DNA from: Cellulosilyticum sp.
GTDB taxonomy: Bacteria > Bacillota > Clostridia > Lachnospirales > Cellulosilyticaceae
NCBI GenBank assembly: GCA_017421915.1
Contig: JAFOHG010000027.1
Location: 1 to 32,066 of the forward strand
Direction: 5' to 3'
Length of the DNA stretch: 32,066 bases
Each line of letters opens with the position of its first letter. Position 1 is the stretch's first letter. Of the stretch, positions 7,724-16,854 are shown one piece after another. The position numbers and the translations under genes are program-made. Below the pieces are notes generated by a model. The model had not been told where the DNA came from. It did not search any database and saw only the letters and a program-made list of their open reading frames with translations.

Positions 7724-9262
7724 ATGTTGGCACATGGAAAAATCAATGCATTTAACCCACAAGAAAAAAGTGTATCACTTCAGCTAAACTGGCGTAATAG
7801 TTGGAGAAATGAGGTTAATTTTGATGGGGTTTATATTTTTTTAAAATATAAGCCAAAGAGTAGGGAAGGTTATGAGACAATGAAAATAGTTAGTGTAAGC
7901 CCTGCTCCATTTCAAGGAAAAGATGCCATGCCAGATGGTTTTGATAAATTAGGCGAAAACATAAAGACTGGAATTTATGTACCAGATACAAAGATTGGTT
8001 TCTTTGTTTTTCCAGAAGAAGCTTGCTACAAACAAAAAATAGAAATTAAGGAAATTAAAGTGCCTGTTGAAGTGGATGAAGTAGAGGCTATTGAAGTATT
8101 TGCTATAGAAATGGTTTATATTCCAGAGGGTAGTTTTAAAATAGGGGATATAAGAGGCTCTGTTAAAATGGGTGGAAAGGCTATAAATGGCTTTTATACT
8201 TATCCTAATAAGCCTACTTATCAGATTTTATCTAATGACAAAATTGAATTTGGACCTGAAGAAGGTATGTTGTATTGTGATATGGATAATCCATTTAGTA
8301 GAAGTGGAGCAGAGCGTTTCACCATTCCAGAACACTATCCAAAAGGCTATCAAGCCATGTGGTATATGAAACACCCTTTAACCATGAGTCAGTGGGTAAA
8401 ATTCTTAAATTGTTTAACGAGAAAACAACAGCAAGCACAAGTTCATGCAGATTTATCTGGAGATGAAGTTACAAATTATTATGTCATGACTAATACAGAT
8501 CATGTAGAAGATCGAAATGAAATTTTTTGTAAGCAATATGGAAATGGTATAAGTGAATCCGTTAAATTTTATACTTCTATGCCACACACCATCTGTAATG
8601 TACTAGATTGGTTTTCACTTTGTTCTTTTGCCTGCTTTGCAGGATTAAGGCCAATCACAGAACTTGAATATATCAAAGCATGTCGCGGGCCGTTAGAACC
8701 TGTAGCTAATGAATTTGCATGGGGAAGTGCTCATATCGGAAGAGTATGGAACTTTGATGTAGATGAAGCGGAACGGATAGACCGTCCCATTCCCGAAAGA
8801 CCAGGATGCCTTGCTAATGCTAATTATGATGCCCATACCGAAATGCTACAAGGTAAACCTAAACCCTTTAAAGGTACAGCACCAGACTGGGGTGGTAGTG
8901 TGAGTGAAAGTACATTTGAGAATGCGCCTTTGGTAGAAGGCTATAGTGAACGTGAATGTATGGGCGCCAGTTATTATGGTGTACTGGAGCTAAGTGGTAA
9001 TCTGTGGGAGTATCTTATTTCTATAGGAAATGAAAAAGGAAGAGCTTTTGATGGCAGTCATGGCAGTGGCTATTTGACATCAGAGGGATTATATCATATG
9101 CCATCATGGCCTAATCCTATGACTGGGGAGGGATTTTCACAAAGAGGTGGGAATTATGTAAGTGATGTACCCCCTAAATTTTTTATAGATTCTAGACCTT
9201 TCGGAACTTTTTCTAAAAAATCAGGTATTGCTTATCATGGTGGTATAAGAGTTGGATTTTAG
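7724..9262 (+). CDS. SUMF1/FGE-sulfatase-fold protein without catalytic cysteines
   Basis: This 512-residue protein has an N-terminal region of about 120 residues rich in beta strands, followed by a domain of the formylglycine-generating-enzyme family (PF03781). The family hallmarks are MVYIPEGSFKIGD (from about residue 130), the MSQWVKFLN-type segment, GVLELSGNLWEYL, FSQRGGNYVS and a C-terminal GGIRVGF. The C-terminal loop that carries the two copper-binding cysteines in true FGE has none here; the first aligns with a Ser after GGNYV. It is therefore unlikely to oxidise Cys to formylglycine and may instead bind a ligand or perform another SUMF1-type reaction. No sulfatase gene is nearby. No signal peptide is visible. 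The SD is GGGGGT at 7710-7715. Confidence 0.85.
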   Translation: MLAHGKINAFNPQEKSVSLQLNWRNSWRNEVNFDGVYIFLKYKPKSREGYETMKIVSVSPAPFQGKDAMPDGFDKLGENIKTGIYVPDTKIGFFVFPEEACYKQKIEIKEIKVPVEVDEVEAIEVFAIEMVYIPEGSFKIGDIRGSVKMGGKAINGFYTYPNKPTYQILSNDKIEFGPEEGMLYCDMDNPFSRSGAERFTIPEHYPKGYQAMWYMKHPLTMSQWVKFLNCLTRKQQQAQVHADLSGDEVTNYYVMTNTDHVEDRNEIFCKQYGNGISESVKFYTSMPHTICNVLDWFSLCSFACFAGLRPITELEYIKACRGPLEPVANEFAWGSAHIGRVWNFDVDEAERIDRPIPERPGCLANANYDAHTEMLQGKPKPFKGTAPDWGGSVSESTFENAPLVEGYSERECMGASYYGVLELSGNLWEYLISIGNEKGRAFDGSHGSGYLTSEGLYHMPSWPNPMTGEGFSQRGGNYVSDVPPKFFIDSRPFGTFSKKSGIAYHGGIRVGF

Positions 9263-9273
9263 GGGTGATAAAA

Positions 9274-9921
9274 ATGAAGAAAAAAGCAGTGATTTTATTT
9301 GGAAGTCCTCATACAAATGGCGCAACGAATGAAATAACCGTATGGGCCAAGGAACACCTTGAAAAGCTGGGCTATACAAGTGAAAGCATTCATTTATATG
9401 GAAAAAAGATTCAGCCCTGTATGGGATGTGGGGTTTGCCAAAAAACTGAAGAGACACTAGGGTGTATGCAAAAAGATGATGTAGCAGAAATTGCTAATAA
9501 GGTTCTTGAAGCAGATTTAATTCTAATAGCCACACCTATCTATAGTAGTTTTTGTACGGCGCCAACAAAAGCGCTACTAGATCGACTTGTTTATATGATG
9601 AATAAGTATTTAGGTAGAATGCCAGAAGATTGGCATTCTTTATGGGAAAGTAAACACTTAGCGATGCTTATTTCTTACGCTGTAAAATATGATGAAATCC
9701 TTGAACCTTTAGATATGGGTATGAAAATATATTGCAAACATTCTAAGCTATTTTATGATGGTTATCTAGCTATACATAGAAAAAATTTTATGCTACGTAA
9801 GGCATCAGGTAATTCTGAAGAATTTGGAGATAAGGCCCGTGTTGAAGATTTTATAGATCACATTATTCAATCATGTGAAACGAAAAAAGTGGCTACTTGG
9901 AGTGCAGTTACAGGAAAGTAA
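9274..9921 (+). CDS. Flavodoxin-fold NAD(P)H-dependent oxidoreductase (FMN reductase family)
   Basis: This 215-residue cytoplasmic protein belongs to the NADPH-dependent FMN reductase/WrbA-like family. It has the start KKAVILFGSPHTNGATNE, whose GSPxxNGxT loop binds the FMN phosphate, and the conserved ATPIYSSFCTAPTKALLDR stretch near residues 88-106. A cysteine cluster PCMGCGVCQK lies at about residues 47-56 with another Cys in LGCMQKDD, typical of the iron-sulfur or redox-Cys subgroup. ATG 9274 is chosen over GTG 9265 because AGGGGTG (9261-9267) is well spaced to it. It lies 11 nt after the SUMF1-fold gene and is probably the redox step of the same operon. Confidence 0.88.
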   Translation: MKKKAVILFGSPHTNGATNEITVWAKEHLEKLGYTSESIHLYGKKIQPCMGCGVCQKTEETLGCMQKDDVAEIANKVLEADLILIATPIYSSFCTAPTKALLDRLVYMMNKYLGRMPEDWHSLWESKHLAMLISYAVKYDEILEPLDMGMKIYCKHSKLFYDGYLAIHRKNFMLRKASGNSEEFGDKARVEDFIDHIIQSCETKKVATWSAVTGK

Positions 9922-9949
9922 GTAGGCGATAGGGGGCTTTATAAAGTTT

Positions 9950-12709
9950 ATGAAAAAAAGGATGGCATTGCTTTTATCTGCAACAGTGGCATTATCTGTT
10001 AATGGTTTTTGTTTATTGGGAGAAGAAACAGAAGGTACGCTATCAGTAGAAGTAAAAGAAACAGAAAAATGCATTAAGCAGTCTACAACAGGCTCTAGCC
10101 TAAAATCGATACAAACAAATCTTGTTCAAGGTCCTATAACGACCACCGACTCAACATATGGTTGGAAAGGTCAGGGAACAACGCAAAGTCCTTATGAAAT
10201 TAATAGCTTGGAAGATATGAGTCAATTAGACAAAGAAGTAAAAAATGGAAAGAGTTTTGAAGGAAAATATTTCAAGCTCTTAACTGATCTTCATTTAGAT
10301 GAATGGCAAGGAAATTTTAATGGAATAGGAACAGGACAGACACCATTTAATGGAATCTTTGATGGGAATGGAAAAACAATCATTTTAAATAAACAACAGC
10401 CTAAAGAAGAAGCAGGTAAGATTGGTGTATTTGGATTATTTAACTTGATTAATAGTCCAGATGCAGTTGTTAAAAATCTAAATGTTAAGTCTACTACTCA
10501 AATACAGTGCTATGCCAAAAGTGCATTAGGTGCTATTGTAGGTATACTTCAGCAAGGTACCATTGAAAATTGCACTTATGAAGGCAAGATGATAGGCTTT
10601 TGTAATGTAGGTGGTATTGTAGGGCGTATAGGCATGCCTAATGGTTTGGCTATAGTAAAAGATTGTAGTGTTAAAGAAGGTTCTTCTATTACCAATGATT
10701 CAGAACTTGTGATAGATTCTGCAACAAGTAATCATATTGGTGGATTAGCAGGTTATGCATTTGCAGATGCTAGGATTACGAATTGTACCAATTATGCTAG
10801 TGTCTCCACACAAAGAAATACAGGATGTGGTGGTATTGTTGGACGTCATTATAATGGAAGTGTGTTAACAGGTTGTATAAACTATGGAACGATTCATGGA
10901 AAAGGTGCAACAGGTGGCATTGCAGGGAATGTAACGGCACATAACTCAGCAGATGGAAGTGCATATGGCAATAAGGTAAAACCCGCATACGTTAAAGTGT
11001 GCACTAATTATGGAGATATTTTAAGTGATACACAAATGGCTGGCGACATTACAGGGACAATAGAAATAGGAGGATATGTAGAAGATAGTACCCAGCATTC
11101 TAACAGTAAATTGCCTATTGTAGGCGCTTCTTCAATACAGATTAGGCTCTATAAGGAAGGAAATCAAAGCTTGGATTTCACAGAAGTAGCACTTTATCAA
11201 AATGGAGAGCCTAAATATACATTAACAGCATTTAAGGAGCAGCCCTCTTCACCGACTTATCCTGGACCCTTTTATAGTTATAGGCATCCCAATGCCCCTA
11301 GTGTCTATTTATCCATCCCTTATGGAGGATATGATTTGTACATAGATGGGAAAGATAGTGGCTATGATATTACCACTAAAGGGGAGGAAATACTAGTAGA
11401 TACTTGTTTAAGGGTTCCAAAGACACATCTTAATACATTCAAATATAGTAGTGATTATACAGAAGCCGTTCAATTTAATATAGAAATACCACAAGGTACC
11501 CAGCTTTTAGGCATTCAAAATGAAAAGACCCATTTAGGGCAAGAAGACTATGATTTTAATCCTCAAACAGGTAAATGCACCTTAAAAAGTCAGTATCTAA
11601 GTAAACTTGAAGTAGGAGAATATACTTTTACAATTGTAACCAATCAAAGTGAATTTGAGCCAATTAGTATTAATCTCTCTATAAACCAGGCTTATACACC
11701 ATCACATCATAGAGATTCTCATGATGACGATAGTACAGCTCATACCCATACAGAATCTACTTCAACAGGTCAAACGGAAGTGGAAACAAATCAAAAACCA
11801 TTAGTAGACATTCATGTAGAAAATGGAAAAATTACTTCTAATGAACCTTCCCTAATGCAACTGACTTTGGCTCTATCTCAAACTAAAGGAGATATTATGG
11901 TTCAAGCAGAAAATATGGTTATTATGCAAAAGGCCTTTTTGAATAGCTTAAAAATCAATGAACGTAACCTTATATTGGCCTTTCCTGAAGGAAAGGTAAC
12001 GATTTCAAGTGTGGTAAGTGCACAACTCCTAGAGAAAATGAATGATTTAGATCGTTTATCTATTGCAGTTACTTCAAACCATACATTAAAAATTAAAATC
12101 AATAATCAGCCTATAGATATTCAAGGTATTCAGTTTGAACCTGCTATAGAGCAACCTAAAATCGTTTTTGCAGATGTAAGTGAAGAGAATTGGTGCTTTG
12201 AGGCAGTGCAAAAAGTATGTAAAGCTGGGCTCATGGAGGGCATATCAGAAGACCTCTTTAATCCAGATGAACCAATGAATCGTGCCATGATGGCTACCAT
12301 ATTATGGCGTCATTGTGGCCTTCCGCAAACTAACTTTAAAACTTACTTTAAAGATGTGCCATCTAATAAATGGTATAGTGAGGCAGTGATATGGGCAGTG
12401 GAAAGTGGTATTTTTAATGGGTTTGGAGATGGTACCCTACGGCCTACAGATGAAGTTACAAGAGAGCAAGCTGTATCCATTATGTATCGTTATTTAAATC
12501 CTAATAGTGCACAGATAGAGCCAAAAGAAACTCAAGTTATACAAAATTATATAGATGTCAAACAAATTAGTCCCTATGCTACTAAAGCTTTTGAATGGGC
12601 TTTAAATGAGAAATTGATAACAGGCGTAGAAAATCAAAAACTAGAACCTAAAAATAGACTAACAAGAGGTCAAATGGCTGTTATGCTATCTCGTATGATT
12701 TTAGATTAA
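9950..12709 (+). CDS. Exported SLH-anchored surface protein with GLUG repeats
   Basis: This 919-residue protein starts with a signal peptide (KKR, then hydrophobic residues 5-23). Residues about 60-390 form a right-handed beta-helix-like region with GLUG-type repeats, for example GGIVGRIG, GGLAGYAFA, CGGIVGRHYNGSV and TGGIAGNVTA. A beta-rich region follows, then a His/Asp-rich linker at about 583-603. Three SLH domains (about 739-919) end the protein; each has FxDV...W...AV...GIxxG...F.P...(T/N)R motifs. SLH domains bind pyruvylated secondary cell-wall polymer, so it sits on the cell surface. The role is unknown; adhesion or glycan binding is possible. Only 28 nt separate it from the upstream reductase gene. 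Confidence 0.9.
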   Translation: MKKRMALLLSATVALSVNGFCLLGEETEGTLSVEVKETEKCIKQSTTGSSLKSIQTNLVQGPITTTDSTYGWKGQGTTQSPYEINSLEDMSQLDKEVKNGKSFEGKYFKLLTDLHLDEWQGNFNGIGTGQTPFNGIFDGNGKTIILNKQQPKEEAGKIGVFGLFNLINSPDAVVKNLNVKSTTQIQCYAKSALGAIVGILQQGTIENCTYEGKMIGFCNVGGIVGRIGMPNGLAIVKDCSVKEGSSITNDSELVIDSATSNHIGGLAGYAFADARITNCTNYASVSTQRNTGCGGIVGRHYNGSVLTGCINYGTIHGKGATGGIAGNVTAHNSADGSAYGNKVKPAYVKVCTNYGDILSDTQMAGDITGTIEIGGYVEDSTQHSNSKLPIVGASSIQIRLYKEGNQSLDFTEVALYQNGEPKYTLTAFKEQPSSPTYPGPFYSYRHPNAPSVYLSIPYGGYDLYIDGKDSGYDITTKGEEILVDTCLRVPKTHLNTFKYSSDYTEAVQFNIEIPQGTQLLGIQNEKTHLGQEDYDFNPQTGKCTLKSQYLSKLEVGEYTFTIVTNQSEFEPISINLSINQAYTPSHHRDSHDDDSTAHTHTESTSTGQTEVETNQKPLVDIHVENGKITSNEPSLMQLTLALSQTKGDIMVQAENMVIMQKAFLNSLKINERNLILAFPEGKVTISSVVSAQLLEKMNDLDRLSIAVTSNHTLKIKINNQPIDIQGIQFEPAIEQPKIVFADVSEENWCFEAVQKVCKAGLMEGISEDLFNPDEPMNRAMMATILWRHCGLPQTNFKTYFKDVPSNKWYSEAVIWAVESGIFNGFGDGTLRPTDEVTREQAVSIMYRYLNPNSAQIEPKETQVIQNYIDVKQISPYATKAFEWALNEKLITGVENQKLEPKNRLTRGQMAVMLSRMILD

Positions 12710-12736
12710 ATAAAAAAAGATAGGGGGAAGTAACAT

Positions 12737-14212
12737 ATGGCGAATCGCACTTTAATACAATATTTTGAATGGTATGTATCAGGGCATCATGTTTTGTGGA
12801 AGAAATGTAAGGCTCAAGCAGCAAGGCTTGCTGAATTTGGTATTACAGATGTATGGCTTCCGCCTGCTTATAAAGCTGGTTTCTTAGAGGATAATGTAGG
12901 CTATGCAGCTTATGATTTATATGATTTGGGGGAATTTAATCAAAAAGGTATGATTCCTACAAAGTATGGAACGAAAGATGAGTACTTAGAAGCCATTCAG
13001 GCTTTTCATGAGCATGGCATAGAAGTAATCGCTGATATTGTTATGAATCATAAATTAGGTGCAGATGCCTTTGAAGAAGCAGAGGCAAAATGTGTAAATC
13101 CAAGTAATCGCATGCAGGATCAATCCGACCTCATAAAAATTTCTGCTCCAACTGTTTTTGATTTTCCTGGACGTGGTGGAAAATATTCAAATTTTAAATG
13201 GCGCTATGAACATTTCACAGGGGTTGACTGGGATAACTATAGTAAACGTAGTGATAGAATCTATCAATTTGCCAATAAAAAATGGGCAGAAGATGTAAGT
13301 GGTGAAATGGGAAATTATGATTTTCTGATGGGAGCAGATGTAGATGTATCGAATGAAGAAGTAAAAGAAGAACTCCTTAATTGGGGCAAATGGTATATGG
13401 ATTTTACCAAAATAGATGGTTTTCGTTTAGATGCTGTGAAACATATTAGTGCAAGCTTTATTAAAGAATGGGTTACCCATATGAGAAAAACAAGTGGCAA
13501 AGAAATGCTTGCTATTGGGGAATATTGGCATGGAGATGTAAGGGAACTTGGTCGTTACCTTAATCAAGTAGATTATTCTATTTCATTATTTGATGTACCT
13601 TTACATTATAAACTACGCGATATGTCTTATGCAGAAGGTCATTATGATATGCGCAGGTTATTGGATGATTCTGTTTTAAAAGTTTATCCAAATCATGCAA
13701 TCACTTTTGTAGATAATCATGATTCACAACCAGGGCAGGCTCTAGAATCATTTGTTAATGTATGGATGAAGCAAGTAGCCTACGCCTTAATTTTATTACA
13801 TAAAGATGGCATACCTTGTGTCTTTTATGGTGATTTATATGGTATTCCTGCTACAAGAAATATTCCTATTCCAAGACTTAGAACGATGATTAGAGTAAGG
13901 CATGATTATGCTTATGGCACACAACATGACTATATGGATGATTATCATATTATTGGCTGGACGAGAGAGGGAGATGATATGCATCCTTATTCAGGTCTAG
14001 CACTTCTATTATCAAATCAAGGGCAAGGGGCTAAAAGGATGTATGTAGGCAAACAATTTGCAGGTAAAGTTTTTAGAGATTGTATGAGAAAAATTCGTGA
14101 AGAAGTTGTGATTGACTTGGAGGGCTTTGGCTATTTTACAGTGCAAGGTGCTTCTGCAGCCGTATGGGTAGTCGAAGAAGCTTATGAGCAGTTAATCATT
14201 AACGAAGACTAA
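12737..14212 (+). CDS. Cytoplasmic alpha-amylase, GH13 family (GH13_5-like)
   Basis: This 491-residue enzyme has no signal peptide. It begins RTLIQYFEWYVSG and carries all GH13 conserved regions: DIVMNH, then GFRLDAVKH with nucleophile D232, then AIGEYW with acid/base E262, and FVDNHD with D329. These spacings match the Bacillus-type alpha-amylases closely. It should hydrolyse internal alpha-1,4 bonds of imported maltodextrin or stored glycogen. Its position between an SLH surface protein and a MATE transporter is not a usual sugar-utilisation context; no transporter or regulator of maltodextrin is nearby. The SD is AGGGGG, 12722-12727. Confidence 0.95.
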   Translation: MANRTLIQYFEWYVSGHHVLWKKCKAQAARLAEFGITDVWLPPAYKAGFLEDNVGYAAYDLYDLGEFNQKGMIPTKYGTKDEYLEAIQAFHEHGIEVIADIVMNHKLGADAFEEAEAKCVNPSNRMQDQSDLIKISAPTVFDFPGRGGKYSNFKWRYEHFTGVDWDNYSKRSDRIYQFANKKWAEDVSGEMGNYDFLMGADVDVSNEEVKEELLNWGKWYMDFTKIDGFRLDAVKHISASFIKEWVTHMRKTSGKEMLAIGEYWHGDVRELGRYLNQVDYSISLFDVPLHYKLRDMSYAEGHYDMRRLLDDSVLKVYPNHAITFVDNHDSQPGQALESFVNVWMKQVAYALILLHKDGIPCVFYGDLYGIPATRNIPIPRLRTMIRVRHDYAYGTQHDYMDDYHIIGWTREGDDMHPYSGLALLLSNQGQGAKRMYVGKQFAGKVFRDCMRKIREEVVIDLEGFGYFTVQGASAAVWVVEEAYEQLIINED

Positions 14213-14255
14213 AAAATTCATCAAAATAAAAACAGATGAGCTAAAGGAATGATGA

Positions 14256-15998
14256 ATGATGAAACAAGATAAGGATACATTCACATGGCCTATGTTTAAA
14301 AGACTCTGGATTCCGGCCATGGTTTCATCTTTAGGCTGGGCACTTAGTGATATGGCAGATGCTATTGTTGTGGGACACAGCTTAGGGACAACAGGGCGTG
14401 CGGCCATTAGTTTGATCTTACCTGTATATATGATTCATTGTATGTTTGCCCATGGTCTAGGACTTGGAGGTTCAGTAAAGTTTTCAAAGTTATTAGGCGA
14501 AGGAAAAGCAAGTGAAGCAGAAAGGAATTTTAATACCATTATGACACTTGCAGTACTTTTTAGCATAGTAATAGCTTTACTTGGGAATATCTTTATAAAG
14601 CCTCTCCTAGCTGTGCTAGGAACCACTCCTAAAGAGGGTAGTTTGTTTGGCGCAACAAAAGACTATTTGCATGTTTTAATGAGTGCAACGCCATTCTTTT
14701 ATGTTTCTAACATCCTTAATTATTACCTACGTAATGATGAAAATCAAAAAATTGCCGTTATAGGCTCTATGGTAGGCAATATATGTGATATCGGTCTTAA
14801 TATTATTTTTGTTTTAGTATTGAATATGGGTACAAGAGGGGCAGCACTTTCGACGCTTATAGGACAGATTATTTCTATTTTGATTTATTTACCAGGTGTA
14901 ACAAGTAAGGCACATGCTATTAAATGGCGGATAGAAATGGCTTATTTAAAAGAAGGTATCCAGTGTCTTGTGGCAGGATTAGCTACGTCTATACAGTATC
15001 TTTATCAACTCATTTTCTTTCTAATGATGAATCGTATATTAATGAAGATAAGTGGTGAGGCAGGTGTAGCTATATTTGACCTTTTACAAAATACTTCTTA
15101 TCTGATTCTTTATCTTTTTGAAGGGACAGCAAGAGGGATGCAACCTATTTTAAGTACTTATCAGGGTGAACATAATGAACAAGGCAAACATAAAATTTTA
15201 AAGTTAGGGTTAACCAGTGGCATGACGGTGGGTGGTCTATTAATCATTTTGATTATCGTTTTACCACAATGCATGTGTCTATTATTTGGCATTGAGGGCG
15301 CTTGGATAGAGCAAATAGCCTATGAAGCACTGAGAATCTATTGTATAGGTGCTGGTTTTGCAGGTATCAATATCCTTCTATGTCAATATTATCAGTCTTG
15401 TGAAGTAGAAAAAGCAGCTTTTACAATTGAAACCTTAAGGGGCATTTGTTTATTACTTCCATGTACGTTTCTTTTTTCATGGGGAGGTATGCATACTATA
15501 TGGTGGCTCTTTCCAGCAACAGAAGTAGGGACACTTCTTGTATTTATTCTCTTTAGAAAAACGGGGAGAATTTGTATCCCATCATTTGATTCTAATAGAG
15601 TTTTTCAGTTTAGAATAGACGATAATCAGGAAGAAATAGCTATGATGCATACAAAAATAGAAGCCTTTTGTAAGAAGTGGCATGCGCAACCTAAGGAGCA
15701 GTATGCTGTGATGATGGCAGTAGAAGAAATTTATTTAGCAATTCATCTAAAAGGTTTTGTTGGAAAAGCAGGAGAAAATATTCACATGATATTAGTCGCT
15801 CAGACAGATGGAAGTTTTGATTTACATGTACGCTATAATGCAAAAACGTTTAATCCATTTTCTTTAGAAACAGTCCTTATAGATTATAGTAATGCGTTTG
15901 ATATGGATGCAATGGGGATGATGCTCATTAAAAAGACTGCAAAGGCATTTTATTATAGGCATTATCAAGGATTTAATACATTAGTTGTGAAGCTATAG
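14256..15998 (+). CDS. MATE-family transporter fused to a degenerate RsbW-like ATPase domain
   Basis: Residues 1-440 of this 580-residue protein form a twelve-helix MATE (NorM/DinF) membrane domain, for example WALSDMADAIVVGHSLGT near the start and two homologous halves. The extra C-terminal 135 residues resemble the HATPase_c_2 domain of RsbW/SpoIIAB anti-sigma kinases. Evidence is AVEEIYLAIHLKG (488-500) at the N-box, FNPFS (532-536) at the G1 region, and GMMLIKK...YYRHYQGFNTLVVKL at the end. The N-box Asn that coordinates Mg is replaced by Ala495, and the G1 Asp is not apparent, so ATP hydrolysis or kinase activity may be lost. The start is ATG 14256, 7 nt after AAGGA. It is followed by a formyltransferase and a PP2C phosphatase, the enzyme class that antagonises RsbW-type kinases. 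Confidence 0.85.
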   Translation: MMKQDKDTFTWPMFKRLWIPAMVSSLGWALSDMADAIVVGHSLGTTGRAAISLILPVYMIHCMFAHGLGLGGSVKFSKLLGEGKASEAERNFNTIMTLAVLFSIVIALLGNIFIKPLLAVLGTTPKEGSLFGATKDYLHVLMSATPFFYVSNILNYYLRNDENQKIAVIGSMVGNICDIGLNIIFVLVLNMGTRGAALSTLIGQIISILIYLPGVTSKAHAIKWRIEMAYLKEGIQCLVAGLATSIQYLYQLIFFLMMNRILMKISGEAGVAIFDLLQNTSYLILYLFEGTARGMQPILSTYQGEHNEQGKHKILKLGLTSGMTVGGLLIILIIVLPQCMCLLFGIEGAWIEQIAYEALRIYCIGAGFAGINILLCQYYQSCEVEKAAFTIETLRGICLLLPCTFLFSWGGMHTIWWLFPATEVGTLLVFILFRKTGRICIPSFDSNRVFQFRIDDNQEEIAMMHTKIEAFCKKWHAQPKEQYAVMMAVEEIYLAIHLKGFVGKAGENIHMILVAQTDGSFDLHVRYNAKTFNPFSLETVLIDYSNAFDMDAMGMMLIKKTAKAFYYRHYQGFNTLVVKL

Positions 15999-16014
15999 GA
16001 AGGAAGTAGAACCA

Positions 16015-16854
16015 ATGAATATTGTATATTTCGGTACAGATGTCTTTATAGATGTTTTTAGGTATCTCAATAAGGTACATCATATTATGGCACTTTATAC
16101 ATATCACAATGATGAAGATTACTTTACAGAGTATACAATCACACGTGAAGCTAGAGAAAGTGGGATTCCTATCCATTATGAGCAAATAACCCAAAAGCAT
16201 ATTAGACAATATATGAATGAAAAATGTGAACTATTTTTTCTAGCGGAATATAATCGCATGCTCCCTGTACCGAAAGATATTAAAAACTTTAAAGCAATGA
16301 ATACACATAGTTCACTTTTACCACAGGGGCGTAGTTATTATCCTATTGAAGAGGCTATGAAAAAAGGAATGCATGAAACAGGTGTAACAATGCACAGCTT
16401 AACTGAGCGTCTAGATGGCGGTAAGATTATCTTACAAAAAAAGATACCTATACTTGAAACAGATGATAGCATTGATCTTTATCTTAAATGTGGACAGTTA
16501 GCATTAGAAATGGTTCATGAGCTTTTTGAAGATTTTGATTCAAAATGGAATAATAAGAAAGCACAAAGTCAGACTTTACCTTATTGGAAAAGAGTAAATG
16601 AGGCAGAGCTTTATATTACGCACCAGATGACGCAAAAAGAAGCAGTACGTCTTTTTAGATGTTATAATAAAATGAGTAAGGTAAGAATTGGAAGCAAGTG
16701 CTATTATATTAGCTTTCTTACAGCTCAGCCAACTTTAATGATTAATGAGGTGGAGTGGCTTAGTGAAAGTAGGGTGCTATTTAAGCTTATAGATGGACAT
16801 ATGCGTATAGAAGTCCAAGAGGTTTATGAGGGGGCAAAAAATGAAAGAAAGTAA
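16015..16854 (+). CDS. Formyltransferase-family protein (Fmt/ArnA-like), substrate unknown
   Basis: This 279-residue protein has the formyl_transf_N fold with the catalytic triad Asn96, His98 and Asp134 intact: AMNTHSSLLPQGRS and LTERLDGGKI, with TGVTMHSL in between. These motifs use 10-formyl-tetrahydrofolate as donor. It is shorter and more divergent than the housekeeping methionyl-tRNA formyltransferase. Its C-terminal part (about 180-279, PYWKRVNEAEL...) resembles the tail of sugar or amine formyltransferases, so the acceptor may be an amino sugar or other amine. Its last 14 nt overlap the phosphatase gene, and it starts 16 nt after the MATE fusion gene, so these three are probably translated together. 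Confidence 0.85.
   Translation: MNIVYFGTDVFIDVFRYLNKVHHIMALYTYHNDEDYFTEYTITREARESGIPIHYEQITQKHIRQYMNEKCELFFLAEYNRMLPVPKDIKNFKAMNTHSSLLPQGRSYYPIEEAMKKGMHETGVTMHSLTERLDGGKIILQKKIPILETDDSIDLYLKCGQLALEMVHELFEDFDSKWNNKKAQSQTLPYWKRVNEAELYITHQMTQKEAVRLFRCYNKMSKVRIGSKCYYISFLTAQPTLMINEVEWLSESRVLFKLIDGHMRIEVQEVYEGAKNERK

Noticed and set aside
2306..9262. Diversity-generating retroelement
   Set aside because: DUF1566 and SUMF1-fold domains resemble DGR variable proteins, but there is no reverse transcriptase gene and no template/variable repeat pair in the window.
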